A stretch of 5,703 nucleotides of DNA from a bacterium (Candidatus Gribaldobacteria) CG10_big_fil_rev_8_21_14_0_10_37_21 (GCA_002773495.1 PFAX01000025.1:1-5703), one strand, 5' to 3'; shown: positions 1 through 5,681, counted from the stretch's first letter. The notes: a model not told the origin generated them from the letters alone. Translations and numbers: made by a program.

Positions 1-1
1 A

Positions 2-436
2 AAAGCTAATCAAGAAGATGCCAAGTTTTTGTTTGATTTAAGGAATAACCCTAATCTTTTTAAATACTACAAAAGCCCAAGGCCCGTTGAAGAAAAAGAA
101 CATTTAACTTGGTTAGAAAAAGTTTTTTCTGGTGAGGCCAAAAAATATCTTTTTATTCTTGAGTTTGAAGGAGAGACAGCTGGGCAATTAAGAATTGATG
201 AGTTCAGAGAAAGCAAAGCCGAGATTAATATTGCCTTGCAAGAGGGCTTCCAGGGCAAGGGTTTAGGCACTTTGGCCTTGCAAGAGGGCGTTAAATTAGC
301 CAAACAGTTGGGCTTTAAAGAATTAATTGCTGAAATTCATCAAGATAATTTAGCTTCCTTAAAACTTTTTCAAAAAGCGTGTTTTTCTTTTAATAAAGCC
401 CAAGCCCCTTGGCAAACTTTCATTTTAAAAATATAA
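2..436 (+). CDS. GNAT N-acetyltransferase, PseH-like (5' partial)
   Basis: GNAT-family acetyltransferase, probably transferring an acetyl group from acetyl-CoA to an amino-sugar intermediate. The reading frame is open to the left edge, so the true start lies outside the window. An internal TTG at 29 is a poor start because the preceding codons (KANQEDAKFLFDLRN) match the usual N-terminal GNAT strand and helix. The visible fragment has 144 residues. The acetyl-CoA loop QGKGLGT (fragment residues 84-90) fits the Q/RxxGxG/A signature, and DNLASLKLFQKACF (116-129) is the typical family C-terminal motif. Only a few N-terminal residues seem to be missing, unless the gene is fused to an upstream domain. 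The stop lies 3 bases before pseI, so the two are probably one operon. That neighbour suggests the PseH role, N-acetylation of a UDP-linked dideoxy-amino sugar, but the fold alone does not prove the substrate. Confidence 0.85.
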   Translation, partial: KANQEDAKFLFDLRNNPNLFKYYKSPRPVEEKEHLTWLEKVFSGEAKKYLFILEFEGETAGQLRIDEFRESKAEINIALQEGFQGKGLGTLALQEGVKLAKQLGFKELIAEIHQDNLASLKLFQKACFSFNKAQAPWQTFILKI

Positions 437-439
437 AAT

Positions 440-1495
440 ATGCCAAAAGAAATACAATTAGCTAATAAAAAAGCAGGCGGGGATAACCCGTGTTTAATCA
501 TCGCTGAACTTTCAGCCAACCACCATCAGGATTTAGAGCAGGCCAAAAAGTTAGTTAAAACAGCTTGTGAAGTAGGCACTGATGTGGTTAAAATCCAGAC
601 ATACACACCCGATACAATGACGTTGGATTCTACTACTGACCCTTTTCAGGTTAAAATTAATAAGGCCTGGAAAAACAAAACCTTGCACCAACTTTATAAA
701 ATAGCCCAAACCCCCTGGGGATGGTACGAAGAGTTAGAAAAAGTAGCTAGGGAATATGATGTGCCTTTGATTGGCACGCCTTATGACTTAACTTCGGTTG
801 ATTTTTTGGAAAGTAAAAATTGCCCCTTTTATAAGGTGGCCTCTTTTGAAGCAACTGATATCCAGTTTTTAAAGAAGGTAGCTTTAACTAAAAAACCAGT
901 TATAATCTCAAGAGGCATGACAACTTTTGAAGAAATAAGTCAGGCCATAAGTGTTTTAAAAGAGTTTGGCGCTAGCGAGATTATTTTATTGCATTGCGTT
1001 TCTGCTTATCCTTCAGTGCCTAAAGACCTTAACATTTTAGCTGTGGTTGAATTGCAAAAGAAGTTTCCTGATTTAGTTGTGGGGCTTTCTGAGCACTCCA
1101 TCAAAATAGCCCCAGCCGTGGCAACCATCGCCTTGGGGGCTAAGGTCATTGAAAGGCATTTAATTTTAAAAAGAGAAGATGGAGGCCCCGATGCCGCTTT
1201 TTCTTTAGAGCCAAAAGAATTTTCTGAAATGGTTAAAGAAATTAGAGAAGTAGAGCAGGCCTTAGGTGATGGTATTTTAGAACCAGTCCCTGCTGAGATA
1301 GAAAATAAGCAATTTAGAAGGTCTTTGTGGGCGATTAAAGAAATTAAGCAAGGAGAAGAGCTAACCAAAGAAAATGTGGGAAGTTTTCGGCCATCAACTG
1401 GGTTAAAGCCAGCTGATTTGCCTAAGGTAATAGGTAAGAAAGCCAAACAAGACATCCCTTTTGCCACTCCTCTTAATTGGGATTTAATTGATTAA
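440..1495 (+). CDS. pseI: Pseudaminic acid synthase (NeuB/PseI family)
   Basis: Cytosolic enzyme condensing phosphoenolpyruvate with a C6 diacetamido sugar to give a C9 nonulosonic acid. At 351 residues it has the family's usual length. Residues 1-280 form the NeuB TIM barrel: AELSANH (22-28), VKIQTYTPDTMTLD (50-63), TPWGW (91-95), YKVASFE (131-137), LHCVSAYP (184-191), GLSEHS (215-220) and VIERH (236-240). H219 and H240 correspond to the two metal-binding histidines known in NeuB. The tail is a SAF (antifreeze-like) domain, with FRRSLWA (292-298), SFRPSTGLKP (315-324) and a final TPLNWDLI. The QTYTPDTMT and LYxxAxTPW signatures favour PseI over sialic acid synthase. Some positions (ISRGM, LHCVS, ERHL) look closer to other NeuB branches, so the exact product is inferred. 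ATG at 440 follows the GNAT stop by 3 bases with no ribosome-binding site, suggesting coupled translation. Confidence 0.87.
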   Translation: MPKEIQLANKKAGGDNPCLIIAELSANHHQDLEQAKKLVKTACEVGTDVVKIQTYTPDTMTLDSTTDPFQVKINKAWKNKTLHQLYKIAQTPWGWYEELEKVAREYDVPLIGTPYDLTSVDFLESKNCPFYKVASFEATDIQFLKKVALTKKPVIISRGMTTFEEISQAISVLKEFGASEIILLHCVSAYPSVPKDLNILAVVELQKKFPDLVVGLSEHSIKIAPAVATIALGAKVIERHLILKREDGGPDAAFSLEPKEFSEMVKEIREVEQALGDGILEPVPAEIENKQFRRSLWAIKEIKQGEELTKENVGSFRPSTGLKPADLPKVIGKKAKQDIPFATPLNWDLID

Positions 1496-1496
1496 G

Positions 1497-2750
1497 TTAT
1501 TTCATTTTTTTAAAGTAGATCGCTTGTAAGATGAAGGTACCGATTTCTAAAGCCAAGATAGCTAACACCGCCCCCATAATCCCAAAGGCAGGCACAAGCA
1601 AAAGTAAGGAGACAATATAAAGAGGGGAAAGGATGATGGTATTCATATACAAGGCCTTGGTCTGGGCTTTAGCTGTTAAGGCTGTGCCAAATAATGCCCT
1701 GGGGAAGAAAAGTAAAGTTAAGGCCGCCACCTGGGTGTAAATAACGGCCTCAATATATTTTGGGAAAAAGATTTTAAACAAAAGCGGAGCGAATAAAATA
1801 TAACCAACAACAATTGGTAAAACTAAAATAAAAAGATAGAAAGTTTTCTTCGGGATTGTTCTTTTTAAATCAGCGATTTTAGCTTCGCTTAGTTTAGGCA
1901 TAGCTAAACTATTAATAATTTTTAAAACCCCACCCAAAGTTGCAGGCAAAACTAAAGCAATGGAGAAAACAGCCACTTGGTCAGCTCCTAAAAAGTGCCA
2001 CAAAACAATTTTATCTAACTGGCTATCAACCATACCAATGATACTCATTAAGCTCAAGTGTTTGCCAAAGCACATTGTCTTTGCATCATATTCTTGTTTA
2101 GGTCTATATTTTTTATAAGTTAAAATAAAGAAAAGGGCGTGAAGAAATGTCCAGGAAATAAAATAGGTACTTAAAATAACAAATAAGTTACTTTTCAAAA
2201 GAATAGGAAGCATTAAGACAGCCATATTGGCCAAATTAACAATGGCTTTATAAATGTTCTGCCTCTTGAATTCTTTTTTACCTGATAAAAATTGTTCCCA
2301 TAAAGAAAACGAGTTAACAAGGGGGATAAACAAAGCGGCAATGGCCAAGCCAAGGGCTAACTCTTTGTTGCCTTGCAGAAAATAATAAATGGCCAAGCCA
2401 AAAGAGCCCACGATACTTAAAAGCCCCCATTTAAGTTTTGTTTTTAAAACCGGGATTAAAACCCCTTCCTTGCCACTAGCCACTGCTCTTAAAAGAGCCG
2501 TGTTCATCCCGCTTAAAACTGGCACAGCTAAAATGGCGGTAAGGGATAAAATGTATTTATAAGCGCCAAAGACCTCTTTAGTGGCAAAGTTAGCAAAGGC
2601 CCAGGTTAAAACAAAAGAGGTGCCAAAGGTTGCTATTTGGCCAAAAAATAACCAAAAACCGCCTCTTGCGACATAAATCATATCGGTTTTAAAATATTTT
2701 TCCGACCATTTAAGAAGCGCATACCCTTTCTTTTTTAATTCATAATGCAT
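1497..2750 (-). CDS. Polysaccharide flippase (Wzx-like, MOP superfamily)
   Basis: Integral membrane protein of 417 residues, likely flipping a lipid-linked oligosaccharide from the cytoplasmic to the outer face of the membrane. After a basic, amphipathic N-terminus (residues 1-28) it shows about 12 hydrophobic segments, roughly at 31-53, 65-85, 108-125, 130-147, 170-186, 189-212, 232-250, 258-280, 303-327, 335-357, 368-388 and 390-412. DSQLDKIVLWHFLGADQVAVF (split around 242-262) matches the family segment that usually reads D-x-x-x-L-x-x-x-L-G. Segments are separated by short Lys/Arg-rich loops. The length is near the low end for Wzx-type proteins. Its stop is one base from the pseI stop (convergent). 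Its start faces the family 2 glycosyltransferase with overlapping start regions. ATG at 2750 is chosen because the conserved-looking N-terminus (LLKWSEKYFKTDM) begins soon after and no upstream alternative is apparent. The substrate cannot be told from sequence. Confidence 0.88.
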   Translation of the reverse strand: MHYELKKKGYALLKWSEKYFKTDMIYVARGGFWLFFGQIATFGTSFVLTWAFANFATKEVFGAYKYILSLTAILAVPVLSGMNTALLRAVASGKEGVLIPVLKTKLKWGLLSIVGSFGLAIYYFLQGNKELALGLAIAALFIPLVNSFSLWEQFLSGKKEFKRQNIYKAIVNLANMAVLMLPILLKSNLFVILSTYFISWTFLHALFFILTYKKYRPKQEYDAKTMCFGKHLSLMSIIGMVDSQLDKIVLWHFLGADQVAVFSIALVLPATLGGVLKIINSLAMPKLSEAKIADLKRTIPKKTFYLFILVLPIVVGYILFAPLLFKIFFPKYIEAVIYTQVAALTLLFFPRALFGTALTAKAQTKALYMNTIILSPLYIVSLLLLVPAFGIMGAVLAILALEIGTFILQAIYFKKMK

Positions 2751-2753
2751 TAT
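2742..2753. repeat. 12-base perfect palindrome at divergent starts
   Basis: ATAATGCATTAT reads identically on both strands. It contains the flippase ATG (minus, 2750-2748) and an in-frame plus-strand ATG (2745), so both strands here would begin Met-His-Tyr. The right side overlaps the glycosyltransferase -10 hexamer. It may simply be an AT-rich overlap of two promoters, or a dimer-binding site; the sequence does not decide. Confidence 0.7.
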
Positions 2754-2756
2754 AAT
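2751..2756 (+). promoter_or_regulatory. -10 element of the glycosyltransferase gene (leaderless)
   Basis: A perfect TATAAT is followed by exactly 6 bases (AGTTTA) and then ATG at 2763. With the usual -12 to -7 placement of a -10 box, transcription would start on the A of ATG, giving a leaderless mRNA. No convincing -35 is present at 16-18 bases upstream (the 17-base position reads TTCTTT). Confidence 0.5.
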
Positions 2757-2785
2757 AGTTTAATGGAAAACAAGAAAAATAACAA
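2757..2785 (-). promoter_or_regulatory. Possible leaderless promoter of the flippase gene
   Basis: On the minus strand TTGTTA (2785-2780), a 17-base spacer, TAAACT (2762-2757) and 6 bases precede the flippase ATG. Each hexamer matches the sigma-70 consensus at only 4 of 6 positions, but the 17/6 spacing equals that of the much better sugar transferase promoter. The element lies inside the first codons of the divergent glycosyltransferase gene. Weak by itself; supported by the parallel. Confidence 0.33.
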
Positions 2786-3569
2786 TGCTTTTATTTCAGT
2801 TATTATGGCAACTTGCAATGGCGAACGCTTTTTAAAGTTAGCCGTTGAAAGTATTTTAACGCAAACCTTTAAAGAGTTTGAGTTTTTGATTGTCAATGAT
2901 AAATCAACTGATTCAACCCCCGACATCTTAAAAGCTTTTTCTTTAAAAGATAAACGAATTAAAGTTATCACCAATCAAGAAAATTTGGGCTTAACAAAAT
3001 CTTTAAATAAAGCCCTCGCCTTAGCTCAAGGCAAGTATATAGCAAGAATGGACGATGACGACATCTCTTTAAAAGAAAGGTTGCAAAAGCAGTTTGATTT
3101 TATGGAAAGCCATAAAGAAATAGCTTTATGTGGTTCTTTAGCTTTTGTGATTGACGAAAGGGGAGTGGTTATCGGCGAAAAAAATTTAGCCCTTGATGAT
3201 AAAGCCCTTAACAAGAAGTTATTATTTAATAACCAGCTCGTTCATTCTGCTTGGTTTTTGCGAGCTAATGTTTTAAAAGAAATTGGGTATTATAATGAAC
3301 AATTTAAAAAAGCTCAGGACTACGAGCTTTTATTTAGAATTGCTACAAAATATAAAGTTTGCAATTTGTCTGAAAAGTTAATCAAGTGGCGCAAAAGAGA
3401 AAACTCTCTTTCGTTTCAAGATAAAGCTCAACAAAAATACGCCCTTAAAGCCCGCTGGTTAGCTATCACTAAATATGGCTATCCCAAGTTTTTGGGTTTG
3501 TTTTATATTATCATTAGGTTTGTTTGGCTCTTAATCCCCTTGAGGGTAAAGAAAAAAATTAAAACTTAA
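2763..3569 (+). CDS. Glycosyltransferase family 2 (GT-A fold)
   Basis: Cytosolic, membrane-associated enzyme that transfers a sugar from a nucleotide-sugar donor to a lipid-linked acceptor. The 268-residue product has the standard family 2 order: SVIMATCNGERFL (12-24, usually S-V-I-M-P-x-Y-N), the nucleotide-binding FLIVNDKSTDST (41-52), the metal-binding DXD in ARMDDDD (94-100), and AQDYELLFR (184-192), which carries the acidic pair usually containing the catalytic base. WRKRENSLS (209-217) matches the usual segment downstream of the active site. A hydrophobic stretch at about 244-260 followed by a Lys/Arg-rich end suggests monotopic membrane attachment. An in-frame ATG at 2745 would add six residues (MHYNSL), but it lies upstream of the TATAAT-predicted transcript start, so 2763 is preferred. 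It faces the flippase at its start and converges on the sugar transferase. Donor and linkage cannot be predicted. Confidence 0.88.
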   Translation: MENKKNNNAFISVIMATCNGERFLKLAVESILTQTFKEFEFLIVNDKSTDSTPDILKAFSLKDKRIKVITNQENLGLTKSLNKALALAQGKYIARMDDDDISLKERLQKQFDFMESHKEIALCGSLAFVIDERGVVIGEKNLALDDKALNKKLLFNNQLVHSAWFLRANVLKEIGYYNEQFKKAQDYELLFRIATKYKVCNLSEKLIKWRKRENSLSFQDKAQQKYALKARWLAITKYGYPKFLGLFYIIIRFVWLLIPLRVKKKIKT

Positions 3570-3597
3570 GTTATTGACATAAAATTGGCATAGACCA

Positions 3598-3628
3598 GGT
3601 CTCCGTATTTTATTTGTTTTTCTACCTT
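3598..3628. other. Intergenic motif, copy A (resembles 5130-5156)
   Basis: GGTCTCCGTATTTTAT, 7 bases, then TCTACCTT. A similar block occurs at 5130-5156 (GGTCCGTAGATTAT, 5 bases, TCTACCTT). Both copies lie just beyond the 3' end of a minus-strand gene. The function is unknown and chance similarity between AT-rich spacers is possible. Confidence 0.3.
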
Positions 3629-3660
3629 CCATAAACTTTGACGATCGTTCAAGTTTATGG
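3629..3660. repeat. 32-base imperfect palindrome, possible terminator or operator
   Basis: Arms CCATAAACTT (3629-3638) and AAGTTTATGG (3651-3660) are perfect inverted repeats. They surround the inner palindrome ACGATCGT (3641-3648) on the same axis, with only two mismatched base pairs on each side between them (28 of 32 bases symmetric). It lies between two convergent genes, so a bidirectional terminator is plausible. The stem is AT-rich, though, and is followed on the plus strand only by TAATTTTGTT, with no T tract on the minus strand. A binding site for a dimeric regulator is the alternative. Confidence 0.6.
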
Positions 3661-3665
3661 TAATT

Positions 3666-3687
3666 TTGTTAAGCAATAGTTGTTAAG
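3666..3687. repeat. Direct repeat of TTGTTAAG, 14-base period
   Basis: TTGTTAAG occurs at 3666-3673 and 3680-3687, just beyond the sugar transferase stop. A third copy sits at 5185-5192 across the stop of the TrmB gene, also at a minus-strand gene end. Short and AT-rich, so chance is possible. Confidence 0.4.
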
Positions 3688-3689
3688 TA

Positions 3690-5009
3690 TCAGCCCTTTT
3701 TCAAGAATAATTGGAAGGTCCGTAATAAGATAGAAAGATCTAAAGTAAAAGAGCGGTTTTTTAAATAATACAAGTCGTATTGAAACTTTTCAAAAGAATC
3801 CTCTTTGCTTCTTGCGTATTTAATCCATCTTGTTTGTGCCCAGCCCGTAAAGCCCGGCTTGATTAAGTGCCTTAATTTATAATGGGGGATTGTTTTTTCT
3901 AATTCAGAAACAAACTCGGGGCGTTCAGGCCTGGGGCCTGTTGTTGACAAGTCGCCTCTTAAGACATTGAGCATCTGAGGGAACTCGTCAATGTGCAATC
4001 TTCTTATAACCTTACCAATCTTAGTTCTTCGTTCGTCTTTATCTTTTGCCCATTGAGCCCCGTTTTGTTCGGCTGTTTCAAGCATTGAGCGAAATTTAAA
4101 TATAGTGAAAACTTTGTTGTCTTTACCAATTCTTTTTTGTTTATAAAAAACCTTACCCCCATCTTCTAATTTAATGGCAAGGGCTGTTAAAAGCCAAAAA
4201 GGCGAAGTTAAGAGTAAAAGTATTAAAGCCATTATAAAATCAAAAACCCTTTTTACTTTATCATAGCCCTCTTTATTTAAAGCGGCTAAGTTTTTTAAAA
4301 ACCATTCTTGTTTTAAGGCATCTATTGGCACCTTTTGTAAAATTTTTTCATAGGCCTTATCAATTTCCCAGAAAGTTATTTTTAAAGACAGGAGTTGATA
4401 GAGTTTATCCGTTAAGGTGCTATTATTGCCTGTGTCTTTTGAGAGGATAATTGTTTTGATCTTTTCTTTTAAAAGTTTTTCTTTTAAAATGTTAGCTGTT
4501 GCATCTCCTTTTAAAAAGCCGACTGATTTATAACCAAACTGGGGGTTTTCGTTTAAGTCCTTTTCTAAAGTAAGGGCTGTTTCGGTTTTACCTATAAAAG
4601 CTACTTTTTGTAAGTAAAGAGAAGAAAACAAAAAGCAAAACAATCTTCGCCAAAAGAAAATTAAGGTGCCAAAAATTAAAATATCAATTAAAAGGTTCCT
4701 TTTAGGGGTAATGCCGAAAAAGGGGATTAAATAAAAGAAAGCTAAGGCCAAGGCAAAGCAAACAGCAAATGTTTTTAAGGTTTTTCGTAAAAGCTCGGTT
4801 GCTTGCCTCATGCCAGTTAAGTCGTAAAGCCCAAAGATGTAAAAGCATAAAAGCCAAACCAAGTAGATGATTGTAAAGGGGATTAAGTGAGCATTTAAAA
4901 TGTCTTGAGAAAAATTACCAAAGTATCTCACAAGCAAAGTTAAAAACAAAGCGAAAAACGCCAGGGCTAAGTCCCCTAAAACCAAGATAAATTGTCTGAT
5001 TTTCAGCAT
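3690..5009 (-). CDS. Polyprenyl-phosphate sugar-phosphate transferase (WbaP/EpsL-like)
   Basis: Membrane enzyme that starts glycan assembly by moving a sugar-phosphate from a nucleotide sugar to undecaprenyl phosphate. The 439 residues match a full-length polyprenyl glycosylphosphotransferase. Four N-terminal membrane helices lie at about 7-28, 43-62, 81-100 and 107-130. A Rossmann-like middle domain (135-225) begins VAFIGKTETA, where the usual glycine-rich loop is degenerate. The C-terminal bacterial sugar transferase domain (about 252-439) has KRVFDFIMALILLLL (253-267, membrane-embedded helix), FKFRSM (304-309), the catalytic Asp-Glu pair D341-E342 in RLHIDEFPQMLNVLRGD, TGPRPERPE (357-365), KPGFTGWAQ (384-392) and QYDLYYLKN (410-418). 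ATG at 5009 is supported by a well-spaced promoter ending 6 bases upstream. A terminator separates it from the TrmB gene. The sugar (GlcNAc, Glc, Gal or a diacetamido sugar phosphate) cannot be assigned. Confidence 0.92.
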   Translation of the reverse strand: MLKIRQFILVLGDLALAFFALFLTLLVRYFGNFSQDILNAHLIPFTIIYLVWLLCFYIFGLYDLTGMRQATELLRKTLKTFAVCFALALAFFYLIPFFGITPKRNLLIDILIFGTLIFFWRRLFCFLFSSLYLQKVAFIGKTETALTLEKDLNENPQFGYKSVGFLKGDATANILKEKLLKEKIKTIILSKDTGNNSTLTDKLYQLLSLKITFWEIDKAYEKILQKVPIDALKQEWFLKNLAALNKEGYDKVKRVFDFIMALILLLLTSPFWLLTALAIKLEDGGKVFYKQKRIGKDNKVFTIFKFRSMLETAEQNGAQWAKDKDERRTKIGKVIRRLHIDEFPQMLNVLRGDLSTTGPRPERPEFVSELEKTIPHYKLRHLIKPGFTGWAQTRWIKYARSKEDSFEKFQYDLYYLKNRSFTLDLSILLRTFQLFLKKG

Positions 5010-5015
5010 TAAGCC

Positions 5016-5044
5016 ATTTTACCCCCAAACCCTTTATTTTTCAA
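5016..5044 (-). promoter_or_regulatory. Sigma-70-type leaderless promoter of the sugar transferase
   Basis: On the minus strand TTGAAA (5044-5039, 5 of 6 to consensus), a 17-base spacer, TAAAAT (5021-5016, 5 of 6), then GGCTTA and ATG at 5009. The 6-base gap puts the expected transcription start on the A of ATG. No Shine-Dalgarno sequence would be in the transcript. Confidence 0.65.
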
Positions 5045-5082
5045 GATATTATTTTTTACCAACCAAAAACTCCTTCAAAATC

Positions 5083-5108
5083 AAAAAGGCTCTGTAAAGA
5101 GCCCTTTT
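5083..5108 (-). terminator. Intrinsic terminator after the TrmB-like gene
   Basis: On the minus strand AAAAGGGCTC, loop TTTACA, GAGCCTTTTT forms a 10-pair stem with one G-U pair, followed by GATTTTG. The T run makes it a good rho-independent terminator for transcripts from the TrmB gene, whose stop is about 80 bases upstream. It isolates the sugar transferase promoter from read-through. In the plus direction the same hairpin ends in CTTTT and could also work weakly. Confidence 0.8.
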
Positions 5109-5129
5109 GCCTGACAAGCAGTATATTTT

Positions 5130-5156
5130 GGTCCGTAGATTATACACCTCTACCTT
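5130..5156. other. Intergenic motif, copy B, with minus-strand TATAAT
   Basis: GGTCCGTAGATTAT, 5 bases, TCTACCTT; related to 3598-3628. On the minus strand it includes a perfect TATAAT (5144-5139) pointing at the terminator 31 bases further on. No good -35 at 16-18 bases. It might drive a short RNA or be a chance AT-rich match in the 3' untranslated region of the TrmB gene. Confidence 0.3.
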
Positions 5157-5187
5157 GCTTCGATAATAACAAAAGATTTTCTACTTG

Positions 5188-5658
5188 TTAAGGTTTGGTA
5201 AAAGGAATAATGGCTTTAATGGCTATTTTCTCTTTAGCCCGCCTCTTAAAATAATCCGGAAAATAGCCGGGCAAGGCAGCATACATATCATCTAATGTGG
5301 CGTATGCCCTGATTTCCTCGCTTGAAGTTAAAGTGTCCTCATAAACCTCTTTTAAGCCCTTTTCGCCCTCGTAAAACTTTACTTGGGCTTTGCTTCCTGA
5401 TTTATGGATTGATTTTAACTGGGGCACCAGGCCTTGGGCTTTTTTTAATTGCTCTTGAAGTTGGGCTATATTGGTTTTCAAAAACTCGGCTATTTTTTCT
5501 GGCTTTTCAGCGATAAACTCTTGCTTTGGCTCTTTGCCTGAAACAATGGCTAACCCCTTGTTAACCAAGCCGTCTAAAATGCCATAGCCAGTGGTTCTTT
5601 GAATACCCGCTTTTGCCTTAATGCTTTTTCTCCCCAAACCTTCCTCTAATTCACGCAT
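5188..5658 (-). CDS. TrmB-family transcriptional regulator, shortened at both ends
   Basis: DNA-binding regulator of the TrmB type (winged helix, coiled coil, C-terminal effector domain), 156 residues. KAKAGIQRTTGYGILDGLVNKGL (split here at 14-25 and 26-36) holds the recognition helix and wing start. E51-Q80 is a charged, probably coiled-coil helix. VKFYEGEKGLKEVYEDTL (93-110) and the ALPGYFPDYFKRRAKE stretch (128-143) are typical of the family's C-terminal domain. Family members are usually about 250 residues and have a helix of the LGLSEKEAKVYLALLELG type before the recognition helix. Here that helix is missing or much altered, and the product stops soon after IKAIIP, losing about 85 residues. 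The stop TAA at 5682-5680 closes the frame upstream of ATG 5658. It may be a decaying gene or a compact repressor. The start lies in a large inverted repeat. The target is unknown; the adjacent glycan genes are candidates. Confidence 0.7.
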   Translation of the reverse strand: MRELEEGLGRKSIKAKAGIQRTTGYGILDGLVNKGLAIVSGKEPKQEFIAEKPEKIAEFLKTNIAQLQEQLKKAQGLVPQLKSIHKSGSKAQVKFYEGEKGLKEVYEDTLTSSEEIRAYATLDDMYAALPGYFPDYFKRRAKEKIAIKAIIPFTKP

Positions 5659-5681
5659 ATGCGAAAGATAGAGGAAGGTTT
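5636..5681. repeat. Nested inverted repeat centred on the TrmB start codon
   Basis: Arms AAACCTTCCTCTA (5636-5648) and TAGAGGAAGGTTT (5669-5681) are a perfect 13-base inverted repeat. They share their axis (5658/5659) with the inner perfect palindrome CGCATATGCG (5654-5663); the 5-base steps between match at one position only. The axis separates the minus-strand ATG of the TrmB gene from a plus-strand ATG at 5659. Autoregulatory operator, cruciform, or rearrangement junction are all possible. Confidence 0.75.

Noticed and set aside
1006..1467. Long open frame on the minus strand inside pseI (and similar ones at 67-303, 2750-2974, 3026-3214, and on the plus strand at 5322-5516)
   Set aside because: All are antisense to clearly recognisable protein families, and their translations look like composition-driven shadows with no family resemblance.
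440..1495. Assignment as sialic acid synthase NeuB
   Set aside because: The QTYTPDTMT and TPW signatures and the adjacent GNAT gene favour the PseI branch.
1472..1511. Hairpin CTTAAT/ATTAAG with a T run as a terminator for pseI
   Set aside because: Six AT-rich pairs, a 13-base loop and 8 bases between stem and T run make it too weak to annotate.
2745..2762. ATG at 2745 as the start of the family 2 glycosyltransferase
   Set aside because: It is in frame but lies inside the flippase start and upstream of the TATAAT-predicted transcript start; ATG at 2763 has the same -10 to ATG distance as the sugar transferase.
3574..3579. Perfect TTGACA -35 hexamer on the plus strand after the glycosyltransferase stop
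   Set aside because: No -10-like hexamer is present at 16-18 bases, and no plus-strand gene follows.
5100..5187. Remnant of the TrmB C-terminus downstream of the stop (a frame reading SFVIIEAR and later IIYGPK)
   Set aside because: The fragments are short, interrupted by a stop and in the wrong order relative to the usual family C-terminus.
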